In this document: piece after piece, positions 25,975-34,659 of the stretch
Numbering within the stretch: position 1 is the first letter of the stretch
How the letters are laid out: each line of letters starts with the position of its first letter
Source of the DNA: Williamsia muralis NBRC 105860
GTDB taxonomy: Bacteria; Actinomycetota; Actinomycetes; Mycobacteriales; Mycobacteriaceae
Length of the DNA stretch: 64,000 bases
Assembly: GCF_001598915.1 (NCBI RefSeq)
Contig: NZ_BDAP01000009.1
Location: 1 to 64,000 of the forward strand
Reading direction: 5' to 3'
Made by a program: the position numbers and the translations under genes
The notes under the pieces: generated by a model
Told to the model about the DNA's origin: nothing
Database searches by the model: none
What the model saw: the letters and a program-made list of their open reading frames with translations, nothing else

Positions 25975-26989
25975 TGCCGACCTCCTCGGTGAAATGGCAT
26001 GCCGCGGAACGGCCGGTGGCGATTGACTTCAGTGCAGGTCGGGAGGTGGCGCAGATGTCTTGTGCCAGGGGGCATCGGGCCTGGTACACGCACCCGGTCG
26101 GGATCGAGTGCAGGTCCGGGGGAGTGCCACCGATGGACTTGAGATCGTCGCCCCGTTTGGCGTTCACGGGCACCGAGTCGAGCAGCCCCTTGGTGTAGGG
26201 GTGTCTCGGACGGGAGAACACCTCGGCGACCGGCCCGGTCTCGACAACGTTGCCGGCGTACATGATTGCCACGCGGTCGGCCTGCTCGGCCACGAGTGCC
26301 AGGTCGTGGGTGATCAAGATGACCGCCATGTCGAACTCGGCCCGCAGGTTCTGCAGCAGGGACATGATCTGTGCCTGCACGGTGACATCGAGCGCAGTCG
26401 TCGGCTCGTCGGCGAGGAGCACCTTGGGGCTCAGGGCCACCGCCATCGCGATCAGCAGTCGTTGGCGCATGCCGCCCGAGAACTGATGGGGGTAGGAGTC
26501 GATACGCGACTCGGGCTCAGGGATGCCGACGTGCTCCATCAGCCGGATGGCCTCGCGTTTGGCGGCCCGCGCAGACATCCCGCGATGGATACGGAACGGC
26601 TCGGCGAGCTGGGTACCGACCGTGTACACGGGGTTGAGCGCGGTCAGCGCGTCCTGGAAGACGATCGCCAATTCGGTTCCGGCGACCTGGCGGCGCTTGC
26701 GTTTGCTCGCCGTCGTCAGATTGGTGTCCCCGAGCATCACCGTGCCATCGGTGACATCCGCGATCGGGTCCAAGAGCCCGACCAGGGCTTGGGCGGTCAT
26801 GGACTTGCCACATCCGGACTCACCCAGCAGGGCCAGCGTCTCGCCGCGGCGGGCGACAAACGAGACGTGGTCGACGGCCCGCACCACCCCGGTGGGGGTG
26901 CGCAGGTCGACGGTCAGGTCGGTGACGTCTAGGGCGATCCGCTCGTCGGCGGTGGTCGCGCCGGGATCGGTGATGGCTGGTGCGCTCAT
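25967..26989 (-). CDS. Opp/Dpp-type ABC transporter ATP-binding protein (first ATPase)
   Basis: A 340-residue OppD/DppD-type ATPase. Walker A GESGCGKSMTA, signature FSGGMRQRLL, Walker B VLLADEPTTALD, followed by LITHDLALV. The C-terminal HPY-type tail GCVYQARCPLAQDIC is present. ATG 26989 starts in a four-base overlap with the permease gene. The frame is open far upstream, but only as antisense-free read-through of the permease coding region, so the longer form is rejected. Confidence 0.9.
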   Translation of the reverse strand: MSAPAITDPGATTADERIALDVTDLTVDLRTPTGVVRAVDHVSFVARRGETLALLGESGCGKSMTAQALVGLLDPIADVTDGTVMLGDTNLTTASKRKRRQVAGTELAIVFQDALTALNPVYTVGTQLAEPFRIHRGMSARAAKREAIRLMEHVGIPEPESRIDSYPHQFSGGMRQRLLIAMAVALSPKVLLADEPTTALDVTVQAQIMSLLQNLRAEFDMAVILITHDLALVAEQADRVAIMYAGNVVETGPVAEVFSRPRHPYTKGLLDSVPVNAKRGDDLKSIGGTPPDLHSIPTGCVYQARCPLAQDICATSRPALKSIATGRSAACHFTEEVGNV

Positions 26990-28002
26990 GCGACTGCCTT
27001 TCGTGAGGAGAACAGACGGCGGCGGGCACGCGGCACGGTGAGGCGCCAGCGCTGACCGGGATCGGTGGCGATCCGGGCCCACGCCGCGAGGATCGTGGCG
27101 GACACCGTGGTCACCACGATGGCGAGACCTGGGAAGAACGACAGCCACCATGCGGTCTGCAGGTAGGTGCGTCCCTGCGACACCATCAGGCCCCAGCTGA
27201 TGTCCGGGGGCTGGATTCCGATGCCCAGGAAGCTCAGCGACGATTCGGCCAGCATGACAAAACAGAAGTCGAGGGTGGCAACGGTGAGCAAGGTGGGCAG
27301 CAGGATAGGCAGGACATGCGAGCGGATGATCGATCCACTGCTGGCGCCGAACGTGCGGGCGGCATCGACGAAGACCCTGCTCTGCAGTTCGGCCGACTCC
27401 GCCCGTGCGGTACGCAGATAGATGGGGATGCGTGTGAAGGCCAGCACCAGAACGATATTGGCTGCACTCGGCGAGAACACGTAGAGCACCACGACCGCCA
27501 GCAGCAGGGAAGGAAAACTCATGATCACGTCGGCGACCCGCATCGCGGTGGTCTCGCGCCAGCCGCGGTGGTAACCGGCCCACATGCCGATCACCGAACC
27601 GATGACGCAAGAGATCACCACGGCGGGCAGGGCCACCATCATCGTGGTCTGACAGGCGACGATCAGACGGGCCAGCATGCTGCGACCGAGCGGGTCGGTG
27701 CCGAGCACGTTCATCCAGCCGGTGTCGAGATTGAACGGGGCCAGATTCGACTGGTCGAGGTTCTGATCGGTGGCGGCGCTACCCACCAGCCACGGCCCGA
27801 AGCACGCGACGAGAAGGACAAAGGCGAGGATGCCTGCGGCGACGGTGGCCATCGGATCCCGCAGCAGCAGTCGCCAGAGGGGCATCCTGTTGGACGGAAC
27901 CTTGCCTGCGGCAACGGAATCGCCGGTGATGTCAGTGGGCGCGACCAGCGAACCGGTGGGATCGGTGACTGTGGACTCGGACGGTCCGGTGACAATCGAC
28001 AT
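26986..28002 (-). CDS. Opp/Dpp-type ABC transporter permease (OppC-like)
   Basis: A 338-residue inner-membrane permease with about six membrane segments and a long N-terminal soluble lead. OppC hallmarks include GTDPLGRSMLARL (entry of the membrane domain) and the coupling-helix region EYV-like VFVDAARTFGASSGSIIRSH. GIQPPDISWGLMVSQG is also typical. It pairs with the OppB-like permease encoded nine bases upstream. Confidence 0.9.
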   Translation of the reverse strand: MSIVTGPSESTVTDPTGSLVAPTDITGDSVAAGKVPSNRMPLWRLLLRDPMATVAAGILAFVLLVACFGPWLVGSAATDQNLDQSNLAPFNLDTGWMNVLGTDPLGRSMLARLIVACQTTMMVALPAVVISCVIGSVIGMWAGYHRGWRETTAMRVADVIMSFPSLLLAVVVLYVFSPSAANIVLVLAFTRIPIYLRTARAESAELQSRVFVDAARTFGASSGSIIRSHVLPILLPTLLTVATLDFCFVMLAESSLSFLGIGIQPPDISWGLMVSQGRTYLQTAWWLSFFPGLAIVVTTVSATILAAWARIATDPGQRWRLTVPRARRRLFSSRKAVA

Positions 28003-28011
28003 GACGTTCTC

Positions 28012-28938
28012 CTAGACCTTGACCTTTTCGCGGACCCGCGCGTCCAGCAGCGCGTAACCGGCGTCGATGACGACGTTGAGGATGAAAATGCTGACAGCGG
28101 TGAGCAATACGGCGGCCTGCAGCACTGCGAAGTCGCGTTGCAGGATCGAATCGATCATCAGCTTGCCGATGCCGGGCCAACCGAAGATGGCCTCCACCAC
28201 CACCGCACCGTTGACCAGCGCGACGGCGAGGTCGCCCGCCACGGTCAACGCCGGCGCGGCGGCGTTTCGCAGCGCATGGTGCGTGACGACGCGCATGTCG
28301 CCGGCCCCTTTGCTGCGGGCAAGTCGCACATACGGCGCGGAGAGCGCCTGCACCATCGCGCCCCGGACCACCTGGGTCAGGACTCCCAGCGGCCTGATCA
28401 GCAGTGTGGCGATCGGCAGTATCCAGGAGAGGGTGCTGCCCGTACCGGACGTGGGCAGCCAGCCCAGGACCACCGCGAAGATCCAGATGCCGGTGATGGC
28501 GAACCAGAAGTCGGGGACGCTCGCCGCCGTCATCGACAGCAGCGACGAGAAGCGGTCGGCAAGTGAGTTGGGCCGGAAAGCCGCCCAGCAACCCAGGATC
28601 ACCGCGCCGACGATGGCCAGCAACATGGTGAAGAACGCCAGCTGCAACGTCGCGGGAAATGCCCGCAAGGCCATCTCGGCGGCCGACTCGCCGGTGCGTA
28701 GGGACTCGCCGAAGTCCAGGTGGACCACGCCGCCCAGGTAGTCGAGCATCTGGTTCCAGACGGGCTTGTCGAGACCGTTCTCGGCCGCGAACTCGGCACG
28801 CTGATCCGGGGTCGCAGACACCGGGAGGTACAGGTTGGTGGGATCACCGGTGAGTCGGGCGAGCAGGAAGACACCGAAGAGCACGACCAACAGAGGGATG
28901 AGGCTGGTGTACATGCGGCGTCGCAGGAAGGCGAACAT
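28012..28938 (-). CDS. Opp/Dpp-type ABC transporter permease (OppB-like)
   Basis: A 308-residue permease with six predicted membrane segments. The N-terminus MFAFLRRRMYTSLIPLLVVL is the usual OppB first segment. LDFGESLRTGESA and the cytoplasmic coupling loop YVRLARSKGAGDMRVVTHHA are family landmarks, and so is WPGIGKLMIDSIL. It lies between the substrate-binding lipoprotein gene (70-bp gap) and the second permease. Confidence 0.9.
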   Translation of the reverse strand: MFAFLRRRMYTSLIPLLVVLFGVFLLARLTGDPTNLYLPVSATPDQRAEFAAENGLDKPVWNQMLDYLGGVVHLDFGESLRTGESAAEMALRAFPATLQLAFFTMLLAIVGAVILGCWAAFRPNSLADRFSSLLSMTAASVPDFWFAITGIWIFAVVLGWLPTSGTGSTLSWILPIATLLIRPLGVLTQVVRGAMVQALSAPYVRLARSKGAGDMRVVTHHALRNAAAPALTVAGDLAVALVNGAVVVEAIFGWPGIGKLMIDSILQRDFAVLQAAVLLTAVSIFILNVVIDAGYALLDARVREKVKV

Positions 28939-29008
28939 CTCTCACCGCTTTCTCGAGGACATGGGGCTGGTCATGACAGGTTCCTTCAGGTGGTGTGGAA
29001 AGCGGGGG

Positions 29009-30586
29009 TCAGTCGTTGCCGGAGGCGGTGGCATGGGTCATCTCGGCCAGTCGCATCTCGTCGCCGGTTGCCGAGTTCGGTTGATAGGCAACCGACGGAG
29101 CCTTGGCCAGTACCGCGTTCATGTGAGCGAGGTAGGCGTACTGACGGATCTTGCTCGGTTCGTCGGCGAGGACCGCGGCGAACGCCCCCTGGCGGGCATC
29201 GCCGGTCTGGTTCTGGGCCGTCTCTATCTCGGCGTCGAACTCGGGCGTGCCATAGGTGCTCTGGTAGCCATCGCTCAGCAGGTATTGCTCGGCGGTGAAC
29301 TGGGCATCACCGGCCTGGTTGCCGTGCTGGATCATCAGCAGGATCGGTCCCTCGTCGGGGAAGGGTCGGATCTGGTAGAGCATCTGGCCCGAGGTGTCCA
29401 TCATCTCGATCTTGACGTTGAGACCGATCTGGTCGAGTGAGTTCTGGATGACCTCGATGGTCTCGTTGATCTTCGGGTACATACCTGTGCGCCCGATGAG
29501 CTTGATCTGCTTGTCGACCGGCACGCCGTCTGCTTTAGCCTCGGCCACAAGCTCTTTCGCGCGGTTGAGGTCGTAGGGGGTGGCGGAGATCGTGTCGTTG
29601 AACCCGATGATGCTCGGGCCGACGAGCTGTGCCGCCGGATCTCCGAGGCCGCGGAAGAGGGCCTTGATGATCCCGTCGCGATTGATCGACAGGTCGATGG
29701 CCTCGCGGACCCGGTAGTCGTCGAGCGGTGGTTCATCCGCCTGCATCCGCAGCGCGGTGGTCTCGTTGTTCGGGTACGACACACCCAGGTCCCCGGCGCC
29801 GTCTTCCGGGCCCAGGTAGGTGGCTATCTCCGCCTCGTCGTTGGTCACCATGGCTGCGCGCACGCTGCCCTCGGTACGCCACTGGTACACCGCACGGCTG
29901 TACTCCGGGGTGGGACCGGCGTACTCGGGATTGAGCGCGAGAGCCAGCTTTTGGCCCGGATCCCAGTAGTCGACCCGGTAGGGACCGGTGCCGATCGGGA
30001 TACGCACCTTGTCCGCGGTGTCGGTACTGGTCGGGACCATCTCGATGAACGAGACACGCAGCGGCAGAATCGGATCCGGAGTGGGGGTGGTCACTGTCAC
30101 CGTCGCCGGATCGGTCGCTTCGACGACAAGTTCGTCGTCACCGAACACGTAGCCGTCCACCTCGCAGCCGATCGTGGAGTTGATCGTGCGATTGATGGAG
30201 AAGGCGGCGGATTCGGCATCGAAGGGCGTGCCGTCGCTGAATCTGACGCCCTGGTGGATGCGGAACGTCCAGGTGTTGGGAGAGGTCTGCTCCCATGAGT
30301 CGGCCAGCTTCGGCTCGAGGTCACCGGTATCGGGATTGCGTTCGATGAGCGGCTCGGTGATGTTGGACCGGACCACGGGACCCGTGGCCGTCAGCGAGGC
30401 GTCGCACGGCTCGAGCGTCGGAGGCTCCTGCGGGAGCACGATGCGCAGGGTGTTCGGGTCGGCAGCGTCGGTCTGTGTCGAGTTGGCAACCGAACAACCG
30501 GTGGCCAGAGCGGCCACGGCGGCCATGGCGACGACCGCCCGTACGGAATGGCGTCGGGATGCCGGCTGCGGGGCTGCGGCGTGCAT
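29009..30586 (-). CDS. Opp/Dpp-type ABC transporter substrate-binding lipoprotein
   Basis: A 525-residue family-5 extracellular solute-binding protein. Lipobox ALATGC puts the lipidated Cys near residue 31. The family signature WEQTSPNTWTFRIHQGVRFS with DGTPFDAESAAFSINRT is clear, as are VREAIDLSINRDGIIKALF and KELVAEAKADG. It captures the substrate on the cell surface for the four-gene ABC system that follows. Being first in the same operon as glucarate dehydratase, its ligand is likely an aldarate or a uronate/aldarate-bearing saccharide rather than a peptide (inference). ATG 30586 is preceded by ggagg. Confidence 0.9.
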   Translation of the reverse strand: MHAAAPQPASRRHSVRAVVAMAAVAALATGCSVANSTQTDAADPNTLRIVLPQEPPTLEPCDASLTATGPVVRSNITEPLIERNPDTGDLEPKLADSWEQTSPNTWTFRIHQGVRFSDGTPFDAESAAFSINRTINSTIGCEVDGYVFGDDELVVEATDPATVTVTTPTPDPILPLRVSFIEMVPTSTDTADKVRIPIGTGPYRVDYWDPGQKLALALNPEYAGPTPEYSRAVYQWRTEGSVRAAMVTNDEAEIATYLGPEDGAGDLGVSYPNNETTALRMQADEPPLDDYRVREAIDLSINRDGIIKALFRGLGDPAAQLVGPSIIGFNDTISATPYDLNRAKELVAEAKADGVPVDKQIKLIGRTGMYPKINETIEVIQNSLDQIGLNVKIEMMDTSGQMLYQIRPFPDEGPILLMIQHGNQAGDAQFTAEQYLLSDGYQSTYGTPEFDAEIETAQNQTGDARQGAFAAVLADEPSKIRQYAYLAHMNAVLAKAPSVAYQPNSATGDEMRLAEMTHATASGND

Positions 30587-30949
30587 GGGTCCTCCGTTGA
30601 TGATGGTGAATCGCGTCGATCGAGACGCTGACCGTTTGTGACGGTAGCCACAACCTAGAAGTGCCCCGAGGAGGCGTCAACAGGCCAAAAGGCCTGCAAA
30701 CCGCCATATCTGTCGGTGATGGGCGTCACTGGATGTCTCATCTGGTGACACGACTCACCTGCAATATAGCCTCTGACCTGCCGCATTACGGATTGCTTGT
30801 CGCCGAGCCCGCTCGGCAGCCAACCCAGTGATGCCGTTTGGGTATCAGTCCATGTTATTTACGAGTTGGACAGGTATTCCTGAGGCGGCCTACCGTACGG
30901 GTAACTCGATGAAGACCATGATGGTCTTTCCCTGTCGTCAGGAGGCACG
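30587..30949. promoter_or_regulatory. Divergent control region between the ABC operon and the 2-hydroxyacid dehydrogenase
   Basis: This 363-bp gene-free stretch holds regulatory elements. For the minus-strand operon: -35 TTGACG (30675-30680), 17-bp spacer, -10 TAGGTT (30652-30657). Immediately upstream of that -35 is the inverted repeat CAGGCC-aaaa-GGCCTG (30681-30696). For the plus strand: -35-like TTGGAC (30866-30871) and -10-like TACCGT (30891-30896), spacer 19 bp and therefore weak, followed by a 17-bp palindrome at 30912-30928. No small gene was seen here. Confidence 0.5.
30912..30928. promoter_or_regulatory. 17-bp palindromic operator candidate
   Basis: AAGACCAT-G-ATGGTCTT has perfect 8-bp arms. 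It lies just downstream of the predicted plus-strand transcription start and 10 bp before the Shine-Dalgarno caggagg of the dehydrogenase gene, the usual place for a repressor. The spacing resembles GntR/FadR-type sites, but the regulator is not identified. Confidence 0.5.
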
Positions 30950-31996
30950 ATGGCCGATGTCGCACCAGTCGCGGCACGACCGGCGAAAAGCACTGCGCCA
31001 CAGCAGTATCACGACTCGGAGGACCAGGCGGGACGGGTGCTGCAGGTCGGCCCGCTCAAGCCGTCACTCGCTGAGTCCCTGGCAGCCGGCTACGGAGCGT
31101 TGTTGCTCCCTGACGACAGTTCCCGAGAGGGCTTCCTCGCCACTCGGGGCGATGCCGTCGCCGCTGTTGTCACCTCTGGCCGCACGGGCGTCGACGCGGC
31201 ACTGATGGCACAGTTGCCGAACCTCGGCGCGATCATCCACTTCGGCGTCGGTTACGACACCACCGACGTCGAGGTTGCCCAGCAGCGGGGCGTGGGCGTG
31301 AGCAACACCCCGGACGTCCTCACCGATTGCGTTGCGGACACTGCGGTGGGACTGCTCATCGACACGCTGCGCGGTTTCTCTGCCGCGGACCGCTACGTGC
31401 GGGCCGGCCGGTGGGCGAGCGAGGGCAACTTCCGCCTGACGCGCAAGGTGAGCGGCGCCCGAGTCGGAATCATCGGACTCGGCCGCATCGGTTCGGCAAT
31501 TGCCGAGCGCCTCAAAGGCTTCGGGTGCAGCATTGCCTACCACAACCGCCGCGAGATAGTCGGCTCGCCGTATCGGTACTCATCGTCGCCGGCCGAACTG
31601 GCGGCGTCGGTGGACGTACTCGTCGTGGCGGCCTCAGGTGGTGAACACACCCGGCAGCTCGTCGATCGTGATGTCCTCGAGGCGCTGGGGCCCAACGGCT
31701 TCCTCGTGAACGTGGCGCGGGGCAGCGTGGTCGACGAAGAAGCGCTGGTCGACCTGCTCACGTCTGGCGGTCTGGCCGGCGCGGGTCTCGACGTGTTCGC
31801 CGACGAGCCGCATGTCCCGGCAGCGCTCGTCGGCCTCGACAACGTTGTGCTGCTGCCCCATGTAGCCAGTGGCACCACCGAGACCCGCGCCGCGATGGAA
31901 GCCCTGACGCTGGCCAACCTCGACGAGTATCTCGCCCAGGGCACGCTGAGGACGGCCGTGCTGCAACCTGAACCGAAAGGAAGGCCGCGCCCATGA
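30950..31996 (+). CDS. D-isomer-specific 2-hydroxyacid dehydrogenase
   Basis: A 348-residue NAD-dependent enzyme. Rossmann motif GIIGLGRIG, substrate Arg in NVARGSVVDEEAL, catalytic Glu in VFADEPHVP and His in LPHVASGT form the complete family triad. Similar to glyoxylate/hydroxypyruvate reductases; the in vivo substrate is unknown. ATG 30950 is preceded by caggaggcacg. It is coupled by an ATGA overlap to a universal stress protein gene and transcribed away from the ABC operon. Confidence 0.87.
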   Translation: MADVAPVAARPAKSTAPQQYHDSEDQAGRVLQVGPLKPSLAESLAAGYGALLLPDDSSREGFLATRGDAVAAVVTSGRTGVDAALMAQLPNLGAIIHFGVGYDTTDVEVAQQRGVGVSNTPDVLTDCVADTAVGLLIDTLRGFSAADRYVRAGRWASEGNFRLTRKVSGARVGIIGLGRIGSAIAERLKGFGCSIAYHNRREIVGSPYRYSSSPAELAASVDVLVVAASGGEHTRQLVDRDVLEALGPNGFLVNVARGSVVDEEALVDLLTSGGLAGAGLDVFADEPHVPAALVGLDNVVLLPHVASGTTETRAAMEALTLANLDEYLAQGTLRTAVLQPEPKGRPRP

Positions 31997-32388
31997 GCGT
32001 TGTGCTGAGCTATGTTCCCTCTACAGAGGGGCGCGGCGCGTTGTCGTTCGGTTTCGCCGAGGCACGCATGCGCGGAACGGATCTGATGGTCATCGCCGAG
32101 GACGACAGCGGATCGTCTCCGGAGTTCGAATCGGATCTCGACGCGGCTCGCCAGGCCGCCGGGGCGGCCGATGTGGTTTTTGCGATCGAGCCAAACGACC
32201 CGGCCCTCTCTCACGCAGACAATCTCATCGATGCGTCGTATCGCGACGATGTCGAGCTCATCGTGATCGGTATCCGTCGACGTTCACCGGTTGGCAAGTT
32301 GCTGACGGGCAGCGCCATGCAACGGGTTCTGCTCGACGCGCAGTGCCCGGTCGCGGCAGTCAAACCCCCGGTGCGCTCGGCTGTGTGA
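31993..32388 (+). CDS. Universal stress protein (UspA family)
   Basis: A 131-residue single-domain Usp. The ATP-binding-type glycine loop is GIRRRSPVGKLLTGSAMQRV followed by LLDAQCPVAAV, the standard C-terminal end of the fold. The N-terminal strand reads VVLSYVPSTEGRGA. Its ATG overlaps the dehydrogenase stop (ATGA), so the two are made together. Members modulate stress physiology by nucleotide binding; a specific target is not evident. Confidence 0.85.
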   Translation: MSVVLSYVPSTEGRGALSFGFAEARMRGTDLMVIAEDDSGSSPEFESDLDAARQAAGAADVVFAIEPNDPALSHADNLIDASYRDDVELIVIGIRRRSPVGKLLTGSAMQRVLLDAQCPVAAVKPPVRSAV

Positions 32389-32409
32389 CCACTGCTTCAC
32401 GGTGTTGAG

Positions 32410-33303
32410 TCATATCCATTCACGTTGCGGTAGAACGTCTTCCATGATCCGGGCCAGTGCCGGATTCGGATTGTCCGGGCGCCACGCGGCATTCATCTGA
32501 ACCGGGCGGTCTCGAACCGCTGTCACCTCTTTGAAGACGACGCCCTCAGGGTGCATGGTGGCGGCTGATTCGGGCACCAGCGCCATCCCGAGACCGGACC
32601 TGACCAACACCAGCATGGTGTGCACCTGGGTGACGTACTGGACGTAACGTGGTGTCGCGCCGACGATGGTGAACGTGCTGATCAGCAACTCGTGGAAATA
32701 GCGGGCGTCGACGGGGGAGTACATCACCACGGGACGGTTGTCGAAGTCCTCGATGGTGAGATGCTCGGCATCGATGAGATCGTGATCCGCGGGCAAGGCG
32801 GCGATCAGCCGCTCGTGATGGATCGGCCGGCTGCTGATACCTGGGCGGGTCATGATGGGGCGCACGAGCCCCAGGTCGAGTTCTCCACCCGACAGTGACT
32901 CGATCTGGGCGGAAGAGACCATCTCGCGCAGAACGAGTTTGACGTCGGGTAGTACCTCGCGGGCGGTGGCGAGCAACCGGGGCAGTACCGCATGCGCAGA
33001 AGCGCCCGTGAATCCGATGATGACCGTGCCGAGATCGCCGGCGGGCACCCGGCGCACGGTCAGTACTGCGCTCTCGGACAGCCGGACGATGCGGCGGGCG
33101 TCTGGCAAAAATGCCGAACCGGCGGCGGTCAGCGTGACCGAACGACTGGTCCGGTCGACGAGTTGCACCCCGAGTTCGTTCTCCAGTTGCTGGATCTGCC
33201 TGCTCAGTGGCGGCTGCGTCATGTGAAGACGTTCGGCAGCTCGGCCGAAATGGAGTTCTTCGGCGACGGCGATGAAGCAGGTGAGGCGAGCCAGCGAGAA
33301 CAT
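32410..33303 (-). CDS. LysR-type transcriptional regulator
   Basis: A 297-residue LysR protein: N-terminal winged helix (LTCFIAVAEELHFGRAAERL with HMTQPPLSRQIQQLENEL), then a periplasmic-binding-protein-like effector domain. ATG 33303 places the helix-turn-helix at the usual position; 17 extra codons upstream lack a ribosome site. It lies directly downstream of the second glucarate dehydratase-like gene on the same strand and converges on the Usp gene. Control of the aldarate genes in response to an aldarate or its product is the obvious inference. Confidence 0.87.
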   Translation of the reverse strand: MFSLARLTCFIAVAEELHFGRAAERLHMTQPPLSRQIQQLENELGVQLVDRTSRSVTLTAAGSAFLPDARRIVRLSESAVLTVRRVPAGDLGTVIIGFTGASAHAVLPRLLATAREVLPDVKLVLREMVSSAQIESLSGGELDLGLVRPIMTRPGISSRPIHHERLIAALPADHDLIDAEHLTIEDFDNRPVVMYSPVDARYFHELLISTFTIVGATPRYVQYVTQVHTMLVLVRSGLGMALVPESAATMHPEGVVFKEVTAVRDRPVQMNAAWRPDNPNPALARIMEDVLPQREWI

Positions 33304-33387
33304 TGATCCACTCCCGGTATCGGAATTGGGCGCGTAAGCGGCCCAGTGGATCAATGTACGCGCCGGTTCAGCGCCGGACGAGCGGGT

Positions 33388-34659
33388 TCACCAGCGCGGG
33401 CAGGTGTTCTCGAACGACGGGTCGATGGTTTTCATGTAGCCGGTGTCGTCGCGGTCCCGGATGCCGCAGTCGAGATACTGCTGGTGCAAAGCCGCGAGGG
33501 CATCTTCGTCGATCTCGACACCCAGTCCCGGACCAGTCGGAACCGGTACTGCGCCATCGACGATGGACAACGCTCCTGCTCGTACGACGTCTTCGGTCTT
33601 CCACGGCCAATGAGTGTCACAGGCGTAGGACAGATTGGGCGTCGCGGCGGCCAGGTGGACCATGGCGGCAAGGCTGATGCCCAGATGCGAGTTGGAATGC
33701 ATCGAAAGGCCCAGACCGAAGGTCTCACAGATCCCGGCGAGCAACCGAGACCGTTGCAGGCCACCCCAATAGTGGTGGTCGGAGAGAACCACGGACACCG
33801 AGTTCTGCCGGACCGACGGTTCGAGCTGGTCGAAGGCGACCACGCACATGTTGGTCGCCAGAGGCATCTTTGCTTCCGCCGCCACGTCGGCCATGCCCTG
33901 CAGGCCCGGTGTCGGGTCTTCGAGGTACTCGACGACGCCGGCGAGTTCGGATGCCACCTCGATCGAGGTGTCCACCGTCCATGCCGCGTTGGGGTCCAGC
34001 CGCAGCGGCAGGTCGGGGAATGCCGACCGCAGCGCCTTCATGGCCGCGATCTCCTGCTCGGGAGGAAATACGCCGCCCTTGAGCTTGATCGCCTTGAATC
34101 CGTACGTGCCGATCATCCGCTGCGCCTGCCGGACGAGACCCTCCGGGTCGAGCGCCGCACCCCACTCGTCGGGGTCTGCTCCGGGATGGGCGGCCCATTT
34201 GTAGAACAGGTACGCACTGAACGGCACCTCGGTGCGTACGGCGCCGCCGAGGAGGTCCGACACCGGGCGGCCCAGGGCCTTGCCCTGGATGTCGAGGCAC
34301 GCGACCTCGAAGGGCGACAGCACCCGATCGGTGGTGCTGGCGGTGGTGATCATGCCGGCCACACCGTCCCCGCCGCTGACCGACAGCGTGCCCAGGGTGG
34401 CATCGATGGTCGTTCGCAGTGCGTTGAGCGCGAACACATCGTGTCCGGTGATCGCCTTCGCGGACGCCTCGAGCCGAGCCAGATGCGCGGTGTCGGCGTA
34501 GGTTTCGCCCAGCCCGACGATTCCGGCGTCGGTGTCGAGCTGGATGATCGCCCGGAGTGCGAAGGGCTGGTGGACGCCTACGGTGTTGAGCAGCGGCGGA
34601 TCGGCGAAAGCGACCGGTGTGATGCGGGCGCCGGTGATCCGGATGGGTCCAGTGGGCAT
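33388..34659 (-). CDS. Glucarate dehydratase-like enolase-superfamily enzyme
   Basis: A 423-residue enolase-superfamily dehydratase of the glucarate dehydratase branch, distinct from the 452-residue enzyme at 22810. Shared marks: AIKLKGGVFPPEQE with the KxK base, RLDPNAAW, YLEDPTPG, and the C-terminal MHSNSHLG and ACDTHWPW. It may act on glucarate, galactarate or a related epimer. ATG 34659 overlaps the KdgD stop (ATGA). In this operon dehydration product and KdgD substrate would match directly. Confidence 0.85.
   Translation of the reverse strand: MPTGPIRITGARITPVAFADPPLLNTVGVHQPFALRAIIQLDTDAGIVGLGETYADTAHLARLEASAKAITGHDVFALNALRTTIDATLGTLSVSGGDGVAGMITTASTTDRVLSPFEVACLDIQGKALGRPVSDLLGGAVRTEVPFSAYLFYKWAAHPGADPDEWGAALDPEGLVRQAQRMIGTYGFKAIKLKGGVFPPEQEIAAMKALRSAFPDLPLRLDPNAAWTVDTSIEVASELAGVVEYLEDPTPGLQGMADVAAEAKMPLATNMCVVAFDQLEPSVRQNSVSVVLSDHHYWGGLQRSRLLAGICETFGLGLSMHSNSHLGISLAAMVHLAAATPNLSYACDTHWPWKTEDVVRAGALSIVDGAVPVPTGPGLGVEIDEDALAALHQQYLDCGIRDRDDTGYMKTIDPSFENTCPRW

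Noticed and set aside
27316-28566. A 416-codon frame antisense to the Opp permeases
   Set aside because: It spans two real minus-strand permease genes. The translated sequence is Asp/His/Gly/Arg-rich low complexity without a recognisable domain.
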